Shown here: positions 8,291 to 17,736 of the stretch, piece by piece
Layout: each line of letters begins with the position of its first letter
Position numbering within the stretch: the stretch's first letter is position 1
Source of the DNA: Hyphomicrobiales bacterium
GTDB lineage: Bacteria; Pseudomonadota; Alphaproteobacteria; Rhizobiales; Rhizobiaceae
Direction: 5' to 3'
DNA: 48,254 nt
NCBI GenBank assembly: GCA_017305925.1
Contig: JAFKJW010000055.1
Location: 1-48,254, forward strand
Made by a program: the position numbers and the translations under genes
Notes under the pieces: generated by a model
Told to the model about the DNA's origin: nothing
Seen by the model: the letters and a program-made list of their open reading frames with translations, nothing else
Databases searched by the model: none

Positions 8291-8982
8291 AGAAGCCCGC
8301 CGGCACGGGCCGCGTGCTGAAGTCGCGCGTCAGGAACACGAGCCTGAAGGAATCGTCGCGGCGCTGGCTCGAACGGCACATGAACGACCCCTATGTGCAG
8401 CGCTCGAAGGTCGAGGGCTACCGCTCGCGCGCCGCCTACAAGCTGATCGAGATCGACGACAAGCATCACCTGCTGAAGCCCGGCGCCCGCGTCATCGACC
8501 TGGGCGCCGCGCCGGGCGGCTGGTGCCAGGTGGCGGCGGAGCGCACGGGGTCGACCGATGCGCATCCGCTCGTCGTCGGCATCGACTATCTGGGCATGGA
8601 TCCGGTGCCCGGCGCGATCGTGCTGGAGATGGATTTTCTCGACGAGGCCGCGCCCGCAAGGCTTCTGGAGACGCTGGGCGAGGCGCCGGACGTCGTGCTG
8701 TCGGACATGGCCGCGCCGACCACCGGGCATCGCCGCACCGACCACCTGCGCACCATGCATCTGTGCGAGGTGGCGGCCGAATTCGCCCTGCAGGTCCTGA
8801 AGCCGGGCGGCCACTTCTTGGCCAAGACCTTCCAGGGCGGCACGGAGGCATCGCTTCTCGACCTCTTGAAGCGCAATTTCCGCTCGGTCCATCACGTCAA
8901 GCCGCCGGCCTCCCGCGACGCATCGGTGGAGCTTTACCTGCTCGCCAAGGGTTTCAAGGGGCGCGACGGCGAAGCCGGGTGA
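8287..8982 (+). CDS. rlmE: 23S rRNA (uridine-2'-O)-methyltransferase RlmE (FtsJ)
   Basis: The 231-residue product methylates the 2'-OH of a conserved uridine of 23S rRNA late in 50S assembly. Visible are [14 protein letters not shown] (catalytic Lys region), the AdoMet motif [28 protein letters not shown] and [15 protein letters not shown] with its catalytic Lys, and a closing [13 protein letters not shown]. Length and order match FtsJ. It starts inside the ppx stop codon. It converges on the DHA2 transporter, with two bases between stops and no terminator seen. Confidence 0.95.
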   Translation: MKKPAGTGRVLKSRVRNTSLKESSRRWLERHMNDPYVQRSKVEGYRSRAAYKLIEIDDKHHLLKPGARVIDLGAAPGGWCQVAAERTGSTDAHPLVVGIDYLGMDPVPGAIVLEMDFLDEAAPARLLETLGEAPDVVLSDMAAPTTGHRRTDHLRTMHLCEVAAEFALQVLKPGGHFLAKTFQGGTEASLLDLLKRNFRSVHHVKPPASRDASVELYLLAKGFKGRDGEAG

Positions 8983-8984
8983 CG

Positions 8985-10400
8985 TCAGCCCGCCGGCGGC
9001 GTCATGCCGAGCGCCTTTTGCGCCGGCCCGCGATGGCCGGAGACGTCGCTGCCGGCGTCGGCCTGCAATCCGACGAACCACAGGCAGGCGGAGGCCGAGA
9101 CCGCCGCGACGACGAAGAAGGCGACGTGGAAGTCGCCGAGCGTCAGCGTGCCGCCATGGAGCGCCGCCTGCACCTCCAGTATGCCGCCCCCCAGCGCCAC
9201 GCCGAGCGCGATGCACAATTGCTGGCCGACCGCGGTGATCGGCGTGGCGCGGCTGGTCTGCTCCGGCGGGATGTCGGCAAAGGCCAGCGCGTTGATGCCG
9301 GTGAAGAACATCGAGCGGACGAAGCCGCCGATCAGGATCGTGGCGATCATCAGGACGTAGGGCGTCTGCGGCGTGAAGAAGCCGTAGACCGCGATGGAGA
9401 GGGCGGCGGCCAGCGAGCCCGCGACCAGAACGCGCTTGAAGCCGAACATGCGGAAGACGGTCGTGGTGGCGAGCTTCATGCCCATGGCGCCGATCGCCGT
9501 CACGAAGGTGATCATGCCCGACTGGAATGGCGTCAGCCCGAAGGAGAGCTGGTACATCAGCGGCAGCAGGAACGGCACGGCCCCGATGCCGATGCGGAAA
9601 AGGCCGCCGCCGAGCACGGAGGCCCGGAAAAGCTGGTTCGAGAAGAGGTCGAGCGCGAGCAGGGGTCTTTCGACGCGCCGTGCGTGGAGCAGGTAGAGCG
9701 CGCCGCAGACAAGGCCCGCGCCGACCGTGGCGAGCCCGACGGAGGGCGGCAGGGCGGGCAGGCTGACCACGGAAAGGCCGAACACGACGCCGGAAGCCGC
9801 CACCCCGCTGAGCAACAGCCCGATGGCGTCGAGCGGCGGCGTTTCTTCCGGCGGCGAGGCCGGCAGGTAGCGGGTCGCAAGCGCGATGCCCAGAAGCCCG
9901 ATCGGAACGTTGATGAGGAAGATCCAGTGCCAGGAAAGATAGGTCGTGATGAAGCCGCCGACCGGCGGGCCGACCAGCGGGCCGACCAGCGCCGGGACGG
10001 TGAGCCAGGACATGGCCGCGACGAGATCGCTCTTCGGCGTCGAGCGCACCAGGACGAGGCGGCCGACCGGCGTCATCATTGCGCCCCCCATGCCTTGCAG
10101 GAAGCGGGCCACCACGAAGGCGCCCAGCGAGTTGGCGAAGGCGCAGGCCACCGAGCCCGCGACGAAGACGCCGATTGCCGTCCGGAAGACATTCTTGGCG
10201 CCGTAGCGGTCCGCCATCCAGCCGCTGACCGGGATGAACACCGCAAGCGCCACCAGATAGGCGGTGAGCGCCAGCTTCAGCGTGATCGGGCTTGTGCCGA
10301 TGTCCTGCGCAATGGCCGGCAGCGACGTGGCGATGACGGTCGAATCCATGTTTTCCATGAAAAGGGCGACCGCGAGGATGAGCGGGACGGTGCGATTCAC
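8985..10400 (-). CDS. MFS drug exporter, DHA2 (EmrB/QacA-like) family
   Basis: The 471-residue product has about 14 hydrophobic segments. DHA2 signatures are MENMDSTVIATSLPAIA in the first segment, GWMADRYGAKNVFRTAIG after the second, ARFLQGMGGAMMTPVGRL and VGPPVGGFITTYLSWHWIFL. These proteins export toxic compounds in exchange for protons. The GTG at 10400 (reading VNRTVPLILAVAL) matches the usual family start; in-frame starts at 10451 and upstream would add an unusual leader and have no better ribosome site. The 152-base gap to the M48 gene upstream on the same strand shows nothing clear. Confidence 0.85.
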   Translation of the reverse strand: MNRTVPLILAVALFMENMDSTVIATSLPAIAQDIGTSPITLKLALTAYLVALAVFIPVSGWMADRYGAKNVFRTAIGVFVAGSVACAFANSLGAFVVARFLQGMGGAMMTPVGRLVLVRSTPKSDLVAAMSWLTVPALVGPLVGPPVGGFITTYLSWHWIFLINVPIGLLGIALATRYLPASPPEETPPLDAIGLLLSGVAASGVVFGLSVVSLPALPPSVGLATVGAGLVCGALYLLHARRVERPLLALDLFSNQLFRASVLGGGLFRIGIGAVPFLLPLMYQLSFGLTPFQSGMITFVTAIGAMGMKLATTTVFRMFGFKRVLVAGSLAAALSIAVYGFFTPQTPYVLMIATILIGGFVRSMFFTGINALAFADIPPEQTSRATPITAVGQQLCIALGVALGGGILEVQAALHGGTLTLGDFHVAFFVVAAVSASACLWFVGLQADAGSDVSGHRGPAQKALGMTPPAG

Positions 10401-10552
10401 GTCATGATCCGGTGATGGGAGGCCTGGCAGGATCTGTCCGCCGGCCTTCATCGCGCGGGGACGGCTGAATTGAAAACTGCGGCGGCAAATAGCGTCCCGG
10501 CTTCGTCCGACATAGGGGTAAGGGCTCAAAAACCTGTGACGTGGAAAATTTT

Positions 10553-11620
10553 TCAGCCCCCTGCGGCCACCTCCTCGGCATATTTCCTCGTCTCCTCGAT
10601 GCGCTCCGGCGTCGCCGGATGGGTGGAGAAGAAATCTTGGTGGCCCTTGTCGCCGAACTTGTCCTGCAAGACCTTGAAGAAGCGCGCGATCGCGGCGGGA
10701 TCGCGGCCCGCCTTGTGCATCAGCTCGACGCTGTAGCGGTCGGCCTCCCGCTCGGCGCTGCGCGAATAGGAAAGGCCGAGCACGGCCCCGCCCTGGATGA
10801 CGATGTCCTCGGTGCCGCCGCCGAGGTCCCCGCCGATCAGCATGATGAGCGCGGTGACGCCCGCCGCGCGGTAGAGCTGGCGCAGGCTGTGGTCGTGGTC
10901 GACATGCCCGATCTCGTGGGCGAGCACGCCGAGGACCATCTCGTCGTCGCCGCCGGAAAGCTCGACCAGTTCGTCGGTGAGCACGATCGTCCCGTCCGGC
11001 AGCGCGAAGGCGTTGGGACCGATCGCGCCGCCGGCGCGAAAGTTCAGGGAATAGGGAGGGCCACCATATGATGCGGCCGCCTCGCCCTTGCCGCGCGGCG
11101 TCAGGCGGCTGATCTGCGAAAAGCCGTCGGCGATCGCCTTTTGCCGTTCCGCCGGGAGGGTGGACGGACTGAAGACGCTCTGGTCCAGCGAGACCAGAAC
11201 GCCCTTGCTCATCAGCTCGGGCACGATCGGCGGCGTCACCGCCACCGCGACCTCGACCAGCAGCGGCACCGCATAGCGGTAGAGCGCAAAGGAGAAGGCG
11301 ACCACCAGCGCGACGAAGACGAGAAGCCGCGGCCGGAACCGCTCCAGCCCGTGCACGAAGCCCGCGCTTCGCCCGAGATGCGCCGCCAGCAGCCGGTCGA
11401 TGCCGTCATTGTCCGCCGTCTCGAACAGGCCACCGCCGGGAAATGTCAGGCGGCGCGGGATCTGGCCCACCCGGTCCGAGACCGCAACGGCGGCGGCAGG
11501 AGCCGAGGCGAGGGGCGTTCCGGCCGTATCGCCGGTGACGTCGAGGGCTCCGCCGGATCGCATCGAGAGCACGGCCTTTGTCGACCGGCTCGTCGCCGGC
11601 GGCCGCCATTCTCCCCGCAC
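10553..11620 (-). CDS. M48-family membrane metalloprotease
   Basis: The 355-residue product is a zinc peptidase of the M48 (HtpX/BepA) class. After a soluble head comes one membrane segment (RLLVFVALVVAFSFALY), then the zinc site AHEIGHVDHDHSLRQLY (H235-E-I-G-H239) and a downstream Glu ligand in SRSAEREADRYSVELM. STHPATPERIEE near the end is typical of the family. Such enzymes act in envelope protein quality control. The GTG at 11620 follows GAGGAAGG; a TTG at 11641 would overlap the previous gene without such a site. It begins 10 bases after the DUF898 gene, a common pairing. Confidence 0.9.
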   Translation of the reverse strand: MRGEWRPPATSRSTKAVLSMRSGGALDVTGDTAGTPLASAPAAAVAVSDRVGQIPRRLTFPGGGLFETADNDGIDRLLAAHLGRSAGFVHGLERFRPRLLVFVALVVAFSFALYRYAVPLLVEVAVAVTPPIVPELMSKGVLVSLDQSVFSPSTLPAERQKAIADGFSQISRLTPRGKGEAAASYGGPPYSLNFRAGGAIGPNAFALPDGTIVLTDELVELSGGDDEMVLGVLAHEIGHVDHDHSLRQLYRAAGVTALIMLIGGDLGGGTEDIVIQGGAVLGLSYSRSAEREADRYSVELMHKAGRDPAAIARFFKVLQDKFGDKGHQDFFSTHPATPERIEETRKYAEEVAAGG

Positions 11621-11630
11621 GCCGCCTTCC

Positions 11631-12740
11631 TCAGAAGCCAAAATCGAAGCCCTCCACGTCCATGAACTCGGAGCCAGCCGCGCCGCCAGGCTGTTTCACC
11701 GAGCCGACGAATTCGTCGAGGTCGGTGGTCGCGTAAAGCCCCGTCACGCCGGCGACGTAGTGCGCCATGCGGATGGCCGCCCAGGGGCGCGCCAGGCCGA
11801 GCGTACAGAGGGTCGCGATGACGTTGGAGACGGCGATCCAGGTATAGCGCCAGCGGTTGACGCTGGACGCCAGCAGGTGCCGTGCGTCGATCACCGTCTC
11901 GTCGAGCACGATGTTGCGCACGCCGGCCGAGTAGAGCTGCGAGCAGACCGCGTAGAGGAGCAGGAACGGAATGAAGCCCGCATAGAGCAGCACGACGATC
12001 ATGTAGGGCGAGAAGCCGTCCCCGTCCTCGGTGCCGGTGTCGCCGTACAGGCTTGTGTAGACGCCGTAGGCGACGACGCCGACCACGACGGCCAGGACGA
12101 TTGAGCCCAGCACGAAGATGATGGCCGGCGCCCACCATTGCGTGTAGATCTTGTCGACGCGCGGATCGCATTTGATCGGCCGGTCGCCGAAGCGCAGATT
12201 GTCGAGCCGGTATTTCCACATCCACTGCGACACCAGCGGCGCCAGGATGGCGGCGCTCATGTAGATGATCATCCCGCCGACGATATAGGCGAGGAACGCG
12301 CCCCAATAGCCGCCGACGAAATCGAAGCGCACGTTGCGGTAGCTGGTCACGCGGGCGCTGAAGCGCATGCCGCGCATGACGAACCAGGGGATGGCGAAGA
12401 AGAAGCAGAGGCCGATCGCGCCGCCGAGGATGGGGTAGACCTGCAACGAGATGTTGTAGGCGGCCAGCAGCGCCAGCACGATGATCCGGCCGATCAGGAT
12501 CTGCACCGGACGCGCATGGTAGTCGAAGCTCGATCCGGCGAGATAGGTGTTGCCGTAGAAATAGCGCTGGCGCCGGACCTTGGCCCAGGCGGAATAGACG
12601 CCGAGCGTCACGATCGTCAGCAGCACGTTGACGATCCATATGCCGAAATATTCGCGGGTGGAGCCGCGGAAGACGAACGGCTCGTAATGCATGCTGGACG
12701 GCGAGGGCGGAGGCTGCCAGGGCGAGGCTGCGTCGTTCAT
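11631..12740 (-). CDS. YjgN-family (DUF898) membrane protein
   Basis: The 369-residue product has two related halves of membrane helices, as in YjgN. The opening YEPFVFRGSTREYFGIWIV, followed by LGVYSAWAKVRRQRYFYGNT, is the DUF898 signature and recurs in weaker form in the second half (VINRWRYTWIAVSN-like and TLGLARPWAAIRMAHY). Function is not established in any organism I know. The ATG at 12740 follows GGAGAG. It leads into the M48 protease gene on the minus strand, so the two may work together on envelope proteins; this is inferred from position only. The 201-base gap to guaB holds the divergent promoters but no motif I can name. Confidence 0.85.
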   Translation of the reverse strand: MNDAASPWQPPPSPSSMHYEPFVFRGSTREYFGIWIVNVLLTIVTLGVYSAWAKVRRQRYFYGNTYLAGSSFDYHARPVQILIGRIIVLALLAAYNISLQVYPILGGAIGLCFFFAIPWFVMRGMRFSARVTSYRNVRFDFVGGYWGAFLAYIVGGMIIYMSAAILAPLVSQWMWKYRLDNLRFGDRPIKCDPRVDKIYTQWWAPAIIFVLGSIVLAVVVGVVAYGVYTSLYGDTGTEDGDGFSPYMIVVLLYAGFIPFLLLYAVCSQLYSAGVRNIVLDETVIDARHLLASSVNRWRYTWIAVSNVIATLCTLGLARPWAAIRMAHYVAGVTGLYATTDLDEFVGSVKQPGGAAGSEFMDVEGFDFGF

Positions 12741-12941
12741 CGGCCGACTCTCCGTCCGCGAAAGTATGTCGTCTGTCGTCTCCCAAATCCCGATGCCGGA
12801 AGCAAGGCGTCCGTAAGGTCTTTGTCGGGCTTTCCAACGGCGGAGCGGCGTGATACCAGCCGCCGCCAATCCTCAACACCTGACGACTCGGGCGCCCTCG
12901 AAAGACGACGCGCCGGGCTTCACTCATTCGAAGGTTTGGCC

Positions 12942-14346
<1,405 letters not shown>

Positions 14347-14395
14347 GCCTTCGATCTCGCTTCGCTCGGCACCGAGGGAATGGTGGAAACGGTCC

Positions 14396-14529
14396 GGCAT
14401 GGATCCTCGGGTCTTCGCAGTTCGCTTCGCTCCTGCTCCGCCCGAGGATGACGAAGGGCCGAACTATTCCGCATCGTCATCCTCGGACAAGCGACCGCAA
14501 AGCGGGAGCGCGATCCGAGGAGCCATGCC
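14396..14529. repeat. Intergenic palindromic repeat element
   Basis: Outer arms GGCATGGATCCTCGG (14396-14410) and CCGAGGAGCCATGCC (14515-14529) are inverted with one mismatch in 15. Inside, CCGAGGATGACGA (14442-14454) and TCGTCATCCTCGG (14474-14486) are perfect 13-bp inverted copies. Palindromic intergenic mosaics with ATCCTCGG/CCGAGGAT cores recur in rhizobial genomes. It sits after guaB and before the terminator. Confidence 0.65.
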
Positions 14530-14565
14530 TGACCGTTTAAACCGGCGGGTGATTCCCATGCCGAT

Positions 14566-14596
14566 ACCCCGTGCGCACTGCACCGCGGGGTTTTTT
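14566..14596 (+). terminator. Rho-independent terminator after guaB
   Basis: ACCCCG (14566-14571) and CGGGGT (14586-14591) form a GC-rich stem over a 14-base loop, followed by a run of six T (14591-14596). It lies after guaB and its palindromic repeat, and before rsmB. Confidence 0.75.
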
Positions 14597-14717
14597 GGTA
14601 ATTCCCGGAACAAGCCCGGGAGGACGGCCTTCAAGCGATTGCCCGTCGCCCCGAGGCTTGTCACGACAGGCAGCGCGCGCTAGCAGGGCGCCGGACGGGT
14701 CTACCGAGGGTGCGACG

Positions 14718-16013
14718 ATGCGATTGGGCGGGCGGCTGGCTGCTGCCATCGAGGTTCTGGACGATATCGAGCGCCGCCGCCGTCCCGTGGCGGATGCCCT
14801 CAAGGACTGGGGCCTGTCGCACCGCTTCGCGGGTGCGGGCGACCGCGCCGCGATCGGCAACATCGTCTATGACGCGTTGCGCCGCAAGCGCTCCGCCGCC
14901 TGGCTCCTCGACGCGGAGACCCCGCGCGCTCTGGGCATCGGGGCGGTGCTTCTCGGCGGCGCCGTGGACGCGCCGGGCCTCAACGCGCAATTGCGGGACG
15001 ACCGCTTCGCGCCGCCGCCTCTTGGCGAGGCCGAACTCGCCGCCCTTGCGGAGCGGGCCGGGCTGGATGCGCCGGACACAGTCCGGGCCGACTGTCCCGA
15101 CTGGTGCGCGCCGCTGCTGGAGGAGGCCTTCGGCGCGGAATGGATCGGGGAGGCGGCCGCCCTTGCCGCGCGCCCGCCGCTCGACCTACGCGTCAACACG
15201 CTGAAGGCGGACCGGGAAAAAGTCCTGGCTGAGCTGCGCGAGACCGGTGCCGAACCGTGCGCCCTTGCCGCGCAGGGCATCCGCATCGCGCCGATTGCCG
15301 GCTACGGCCGCCACCCGAACGTGCAGGCCGAGCCGGCCTTCCAGAAAGGCTGGTTCGAGGTGCAGGACGAGGGCTCGCAGATCGTGGCCGACCTCGCCGG
15401 CGCGGCGGGCGGTATGCAGGTGCTCGATTACTGCGCCGGCGCCGGCGGCAAGACCCTGGCGCTGGCGGCGGCGATGCAGAACCATGGCCAGGTCTTCGCG
15501 TTCGATGCCGAAAAACAGCGCCTCGCGCCCATTTTCGACCGGCTCCAGCGCGCCGGGACGCGCAACGTGCAGGTTCTCGGCCGTGCCTCCGAGCTCGAAG
15601 GGCGCGAGGAAAGCTTCGATCTCGTGCTGGTCGACGCGCCCTGTACCGGCAGCGGCACGTGGCGGCGGCGGCCGGATGCGAAATGGCGCCTGTCGCAGCG
15701 CCAGCTCGACGTGCGCCGCCGCGAGCAGGCGGACATCCTCGATCGCGCCTCGGCCTTCGTGAAGCCGGGCGGTCGGCTCGCCTACATCACCTGCTCGGTC
15801 TTCGATGCCGAAAATGCCGCGCAGGTCGAGGCCTTCCTCGCCCGCGCGCCGCACTGGCGGGCGGCAGATCACGTCGCGCTCTGGGAGAGCCGGCATCCGG
15901 GCCATTCTCGCTCCGCACTCGTCGACCGCGAGAAGGGCATCCGCCTGTCGCCCCGCCGCACCGGCACGGACGGCTTCTATTTCGCCGCCCTGCAGCGCGT
16001 CCAGCCGGCTTGA
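14718..16013 (+). CDS. rsmB: RsmB-type RNA (cytosine-5)-methyltransferase
   Basis: The 431-residue product has an N-terminal NusB-like helical domain (about 1-140) and a C-terminal methylase. It shows RVNTLKADREKVL, the AdoMet site VLDYCAGAGGKTLALAA, and the two catalytic cysteines of the NOL1/NOP2/Sun family: C309 in DAPCTGSGTWRRRPD and C359 in YITCSVFDAENAAQV. RsmB modifies a cytosine of 16S rRNA. The ATG at 14718 follows GAGGG. It lies in its usual rhizobial place between guaB and guaA. Confidence 0.9.
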   Translation: MRLGGRLAAAIEVLDDIERRRRPVADALKDWGLSHRFAGAGDRAAIGNIVYDALRRKRSAAWLLDAETPRALGIGAVLLGGAVDAPGLNAQLRDDRFAPPPLGEAELAALAERAGLDAPDTVRADCPDWCAPLLEEAFGAEWIGEAAALAARPPLDLRVNTLKADREKVLAELRETGAEPCALAAQGIRIAPIAGYGRHPNVQAEPAFQKGWFEVQDEGSQIVADLAGAAGGMQVLDYCAGAGGKTLALAAAMQNHGQVFAFDAEKQRLAPIFDRLQRAGTRNVQVLGRASELEGREESFDLVLVDAPCTGSGTWRRRPDAKWRLSQRQLDVRRREQADILDRASAFVKPGGRLAYITCSVFDAENAAQVEAFLARAPHWRAADHVALWESRHPGHSRSALVDREKGIRLSPRRTGTDGFYFAALQRVQPA

Positions 16014-16063
16014 TTCCGACAGTCGGCGCGCCATGTTCTGGCGGCCGCCACGGGAAACAAGCC

Positions 16064-16522
16064 ATGAACCGACGCCTTGCCGCTCTGCCGGTCTTCCTGC
16101 TGATCGTGTTTGGAGGCGGGCTTGCCATCGGCCTCCTGGTGCCGCCTGGCGAATGGTATGCGTCCCTGGCAAAACCGCCGTTCAATCCGCCAAACTGGCT
16201 TTTCGCGCCGGTCTGGTCTGTTCTCTATGTGCTGATCGCGGTCGCCGGCTGGCGGGTCTGGCGCGCCGCGCCGCGCAGCAGGGCCTTTACCGCCTGGGTG
16301 GTGCAGCTCGTCCTGAATTTTCTCTGGACTCCCGTCTTCTTCGGCGCGCACCGCATTGCGCTCGGCCTCGTCGTGATCGCCGTCCTCTTTCTGACGATCC
16401 TGGTCTTCATCGCGGCCGCGCGCAGGCTCGATCTTCCCGCCGCGCTCCTCTTCGTGCCTTACGCGCTCTGGATCGCCTTCGCCTGCCTCCTCAACCTGTC
16501 CCTGCTTTTCCTGAATCCCTGA
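16064..16522 (+). CDS. tspO: TspO/MBR-family membrane protein
   Basis: The 152-residue product has five membrane segments. The TspO signature is clear: WYASLAKPPFNPPNWLFAPV, WSVLYVLIAVAGWRVW and LNFLWTPVFFGAH, ending with PYALWIAFACLLNLSLLFLN. Members bind tetrapyrroles such as protoporphyrin and cholesterol-like ligands and act in stress and porphyrin control. It begins 50 bases after rsmB on the same strand. Its stop codon overlaps the palindrome at 16522. Confidence 0.95.
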   Translation: MNRRLAALPVFLLIVFGGGLAIGLLVPPGEWYASLAKPPFNPPNWLFAPVWSVLYVLIAVAGWRVWRAAPRSRAFTAWVVQLVLNFLWTPVFFGAHRIALGLVVIAVLFLTILVFIAAARRLDLPAALLFVPYALWIAFACLLNLSLLFLNP

Positions 16523-16538
16523 TGCTGCATTGCAGCAT
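16522..16538. promoter_or_regulatory. Perfect palindrome at the tspO stop
   Basis: ATGCTGCA and TGCAGCAT are exact inverted copies around a single T. The core CTGC-ATT-GCAG fits the CTGC-N3/4-GCAG form reported for PhaR, the polyhydroxybutyrate-responsive repressor of alphaproteobacteria. It could equally be a hairpin at the end of the tspO mRNA or a control site for the thioesterase gene, whose start is 57 bases further on. Confidence 0.35.
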
Positions 16539-16594
16539 AAAAGATTGCCGTTTTCCCGCGGCTTTGTCATAAACGCCGAAACGGATGGAACGGC

Positions 16595-17053
16595 ATGGCC
16601 ACGACGATCGAAGCGAGCGCCGACTATGAGGAGCGTGTGCGGGCATCCTTCGCGCGCCAGGCGGCGCTGCGGACGCTGAGGGCCGAGCTGACGCTGGTCA
16701 CGCCGGGCATCATCGAGATCGAGATGCCGTTTTCGCCGGAACTCACCCAGCAGCACGGCTTCCTGCATGCCGGCGTCATCTCAACCGCGCTCGATTCGGC
16801 CTGCGGCTACGCGGCCTTCTCGCTGATGCCGCAGGACGCCTCGGTTCTGACGATCGAGTTCAAGGTCAACCTGCTGGCGCCGGGCAGGGGGGAACGCTTC
16901 CTGTTCAGGGGCTCCGTCACCAAGCCCGGCCGCACCATCATCGTGGCAGACGGGCAGGCCTATGCCTTCGGCCCCGACGGCGAGGCCCGGCTGATCGCCA
17001 CCATGACGGGCACCATGATGACCGTGACCGGCCGGGAGGGCATCGAGGGGTGA
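16595..17053 (+). CDS. Hotdog-fold thioesterase, PaaI-like
   Basis: The 152-residue product has the single hotdog domain of the PaaI/YigI group of acyl-CoA thioesterases. The active-site stretch is QQHGFLHAGVISTALDSACG, where H-G-x-x-H precedes the long helix. Strands TIEFKVNLLAPGRGE and RTIIVADGQAYAF complete the fold. It would cleave a CoA thioester; the acyl group is unknown. Its stop overlaps the next gene's GTG start by four bases, so the two are coupled. Confidence 0.85.
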   Translation: MATTIEASADYEERVRASFARQAALRTLRAELTLVTPGIIEIEMPFSPELTQQHGFLHAGVISTALDSACGYAAFSLMPQDASVLTIEFKVNLLAPGRGERFLFRGSVTKPGRTIIVADGQAYAFGPDGEARLIATMTGTMMTVTGREGIEG

Positions 17054-17697
17054 GCGACGTCGCGGGCAGGCGGGTTCTCTTCGTCATGGCGGCGCAGGCC
17101 GAATACGGCCCCCACTTGCGCGGCCTGTTCGAGCCGCTGCTCACCGGCGTCGGTCCGGTCGAGGCCGCTGTCGCTGTGGCGGCCGAGCTCGCGCGCCTGA
17201 AACCCGGCGGCCTGCTGCCCGATCTCGTCGTCTCCCTCGGCTCGGCCGGCAGCCGGACGCTCGACCATGCGGAGGTCTATCAGGCCGTCTCTGTGAGCTA
17301 TCGTGACATGGACGCCTCGCCCCTCGGCTTCGCGAAGGGGCAGACGCCGTTTCTCGACCTGCCGCCCGTCGTGCCGCTGCCGCTGCGGATTCCGGGTATC
17401 GCCGAGGCGACGCTTTCCACCGGCGCCGATATCGTGTCGGGCACCGCCTATGACGGGATCGACGCCGACATGGTGGATATGGAGACCTATGCGGTGCTGC
17501 GCGCCTGCCAGGTGTTCGGTCTTCCGCTGGTCGCGCTGCGCGGCATCTCGGACGGCAAGGCCGGGCTTTCCCGCTACAAGGACTGGACCGAGTACCTGCA
17601 CGTCATCGACGCGAAGCTCGCCGACGCCGTGAGGCGGCTGGAGCGCTGGCTCGCGCAGGGTCTTCCCGGCCGCGGCGCGAACGATTCCGCGCGCTGA
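17050..17697 (+). CDS. 5'-methylthioadenosine/S-adenosylhomocysteine nucleosidase-like protein
   Basis: The 215-residue product has the purine-nucleoside phosphorylase fold. Markers are LFVMAAQAEYGPHL with the N-terminal acid, LLTGVGPVEAAVAVA, LVVSLGSAGSRTLDHAEVY, the substrate stretch ADMVDMETYAVLRACQVFG where the M-E pair binds ribose, and LRGISDGKAG with the catalytic Asp. It would split adenine from methylthioadenosine or adenosylhomocysteine. It uses GTG, overlapping the thioesterase stop. It lies 39 bases before guaA and may share its transcript. Confidence 0.85.
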   Translation: MSDVAGRRVLFVMAAQAEYGPHLRGLFEPLLTGVGPVEAAVAVAAELARLKPGGLLPDLVVSLGSAGSRTLDHAEVYQAVSVSYRDMDASPLGFAKGQTPFLDLPPVVPLPLRIPGIAEATLSTGADIVSGTAYDGIDADMVDMETYAVLRACQVFGLPLVALRGISDGKAGLSRYKDWTEYLHVIDAKLADAVRRLERWLAQGLPGRGANDSAR

Positions 17698-17736
17698 ACC
17701 ATTGCGGCGACTCTCGCTTTTCATTAAACGCCCGCC

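Noticed and set aside
8523-10415. A 630-codon plus-strand frame across rlmE and the DHA2 transporter
   Set aside because: It crosses two well-identified genes in other frames, is extremely rich in Arg, Asp and Gly, and has no domain pattern.
12138-12941. An open frame running into guaB from upstream, suggesting a fusion
   Set aside because: The upstream part is antisense to the DUF898 gene; the known GuaB start lies at 12942.
12741-12941. A purine riboswitch before guaB
   Set aside because: No purine aptamer features (paired loops with the conserved core) can be seen; the gap looks like an ordinary divergent promoter region.
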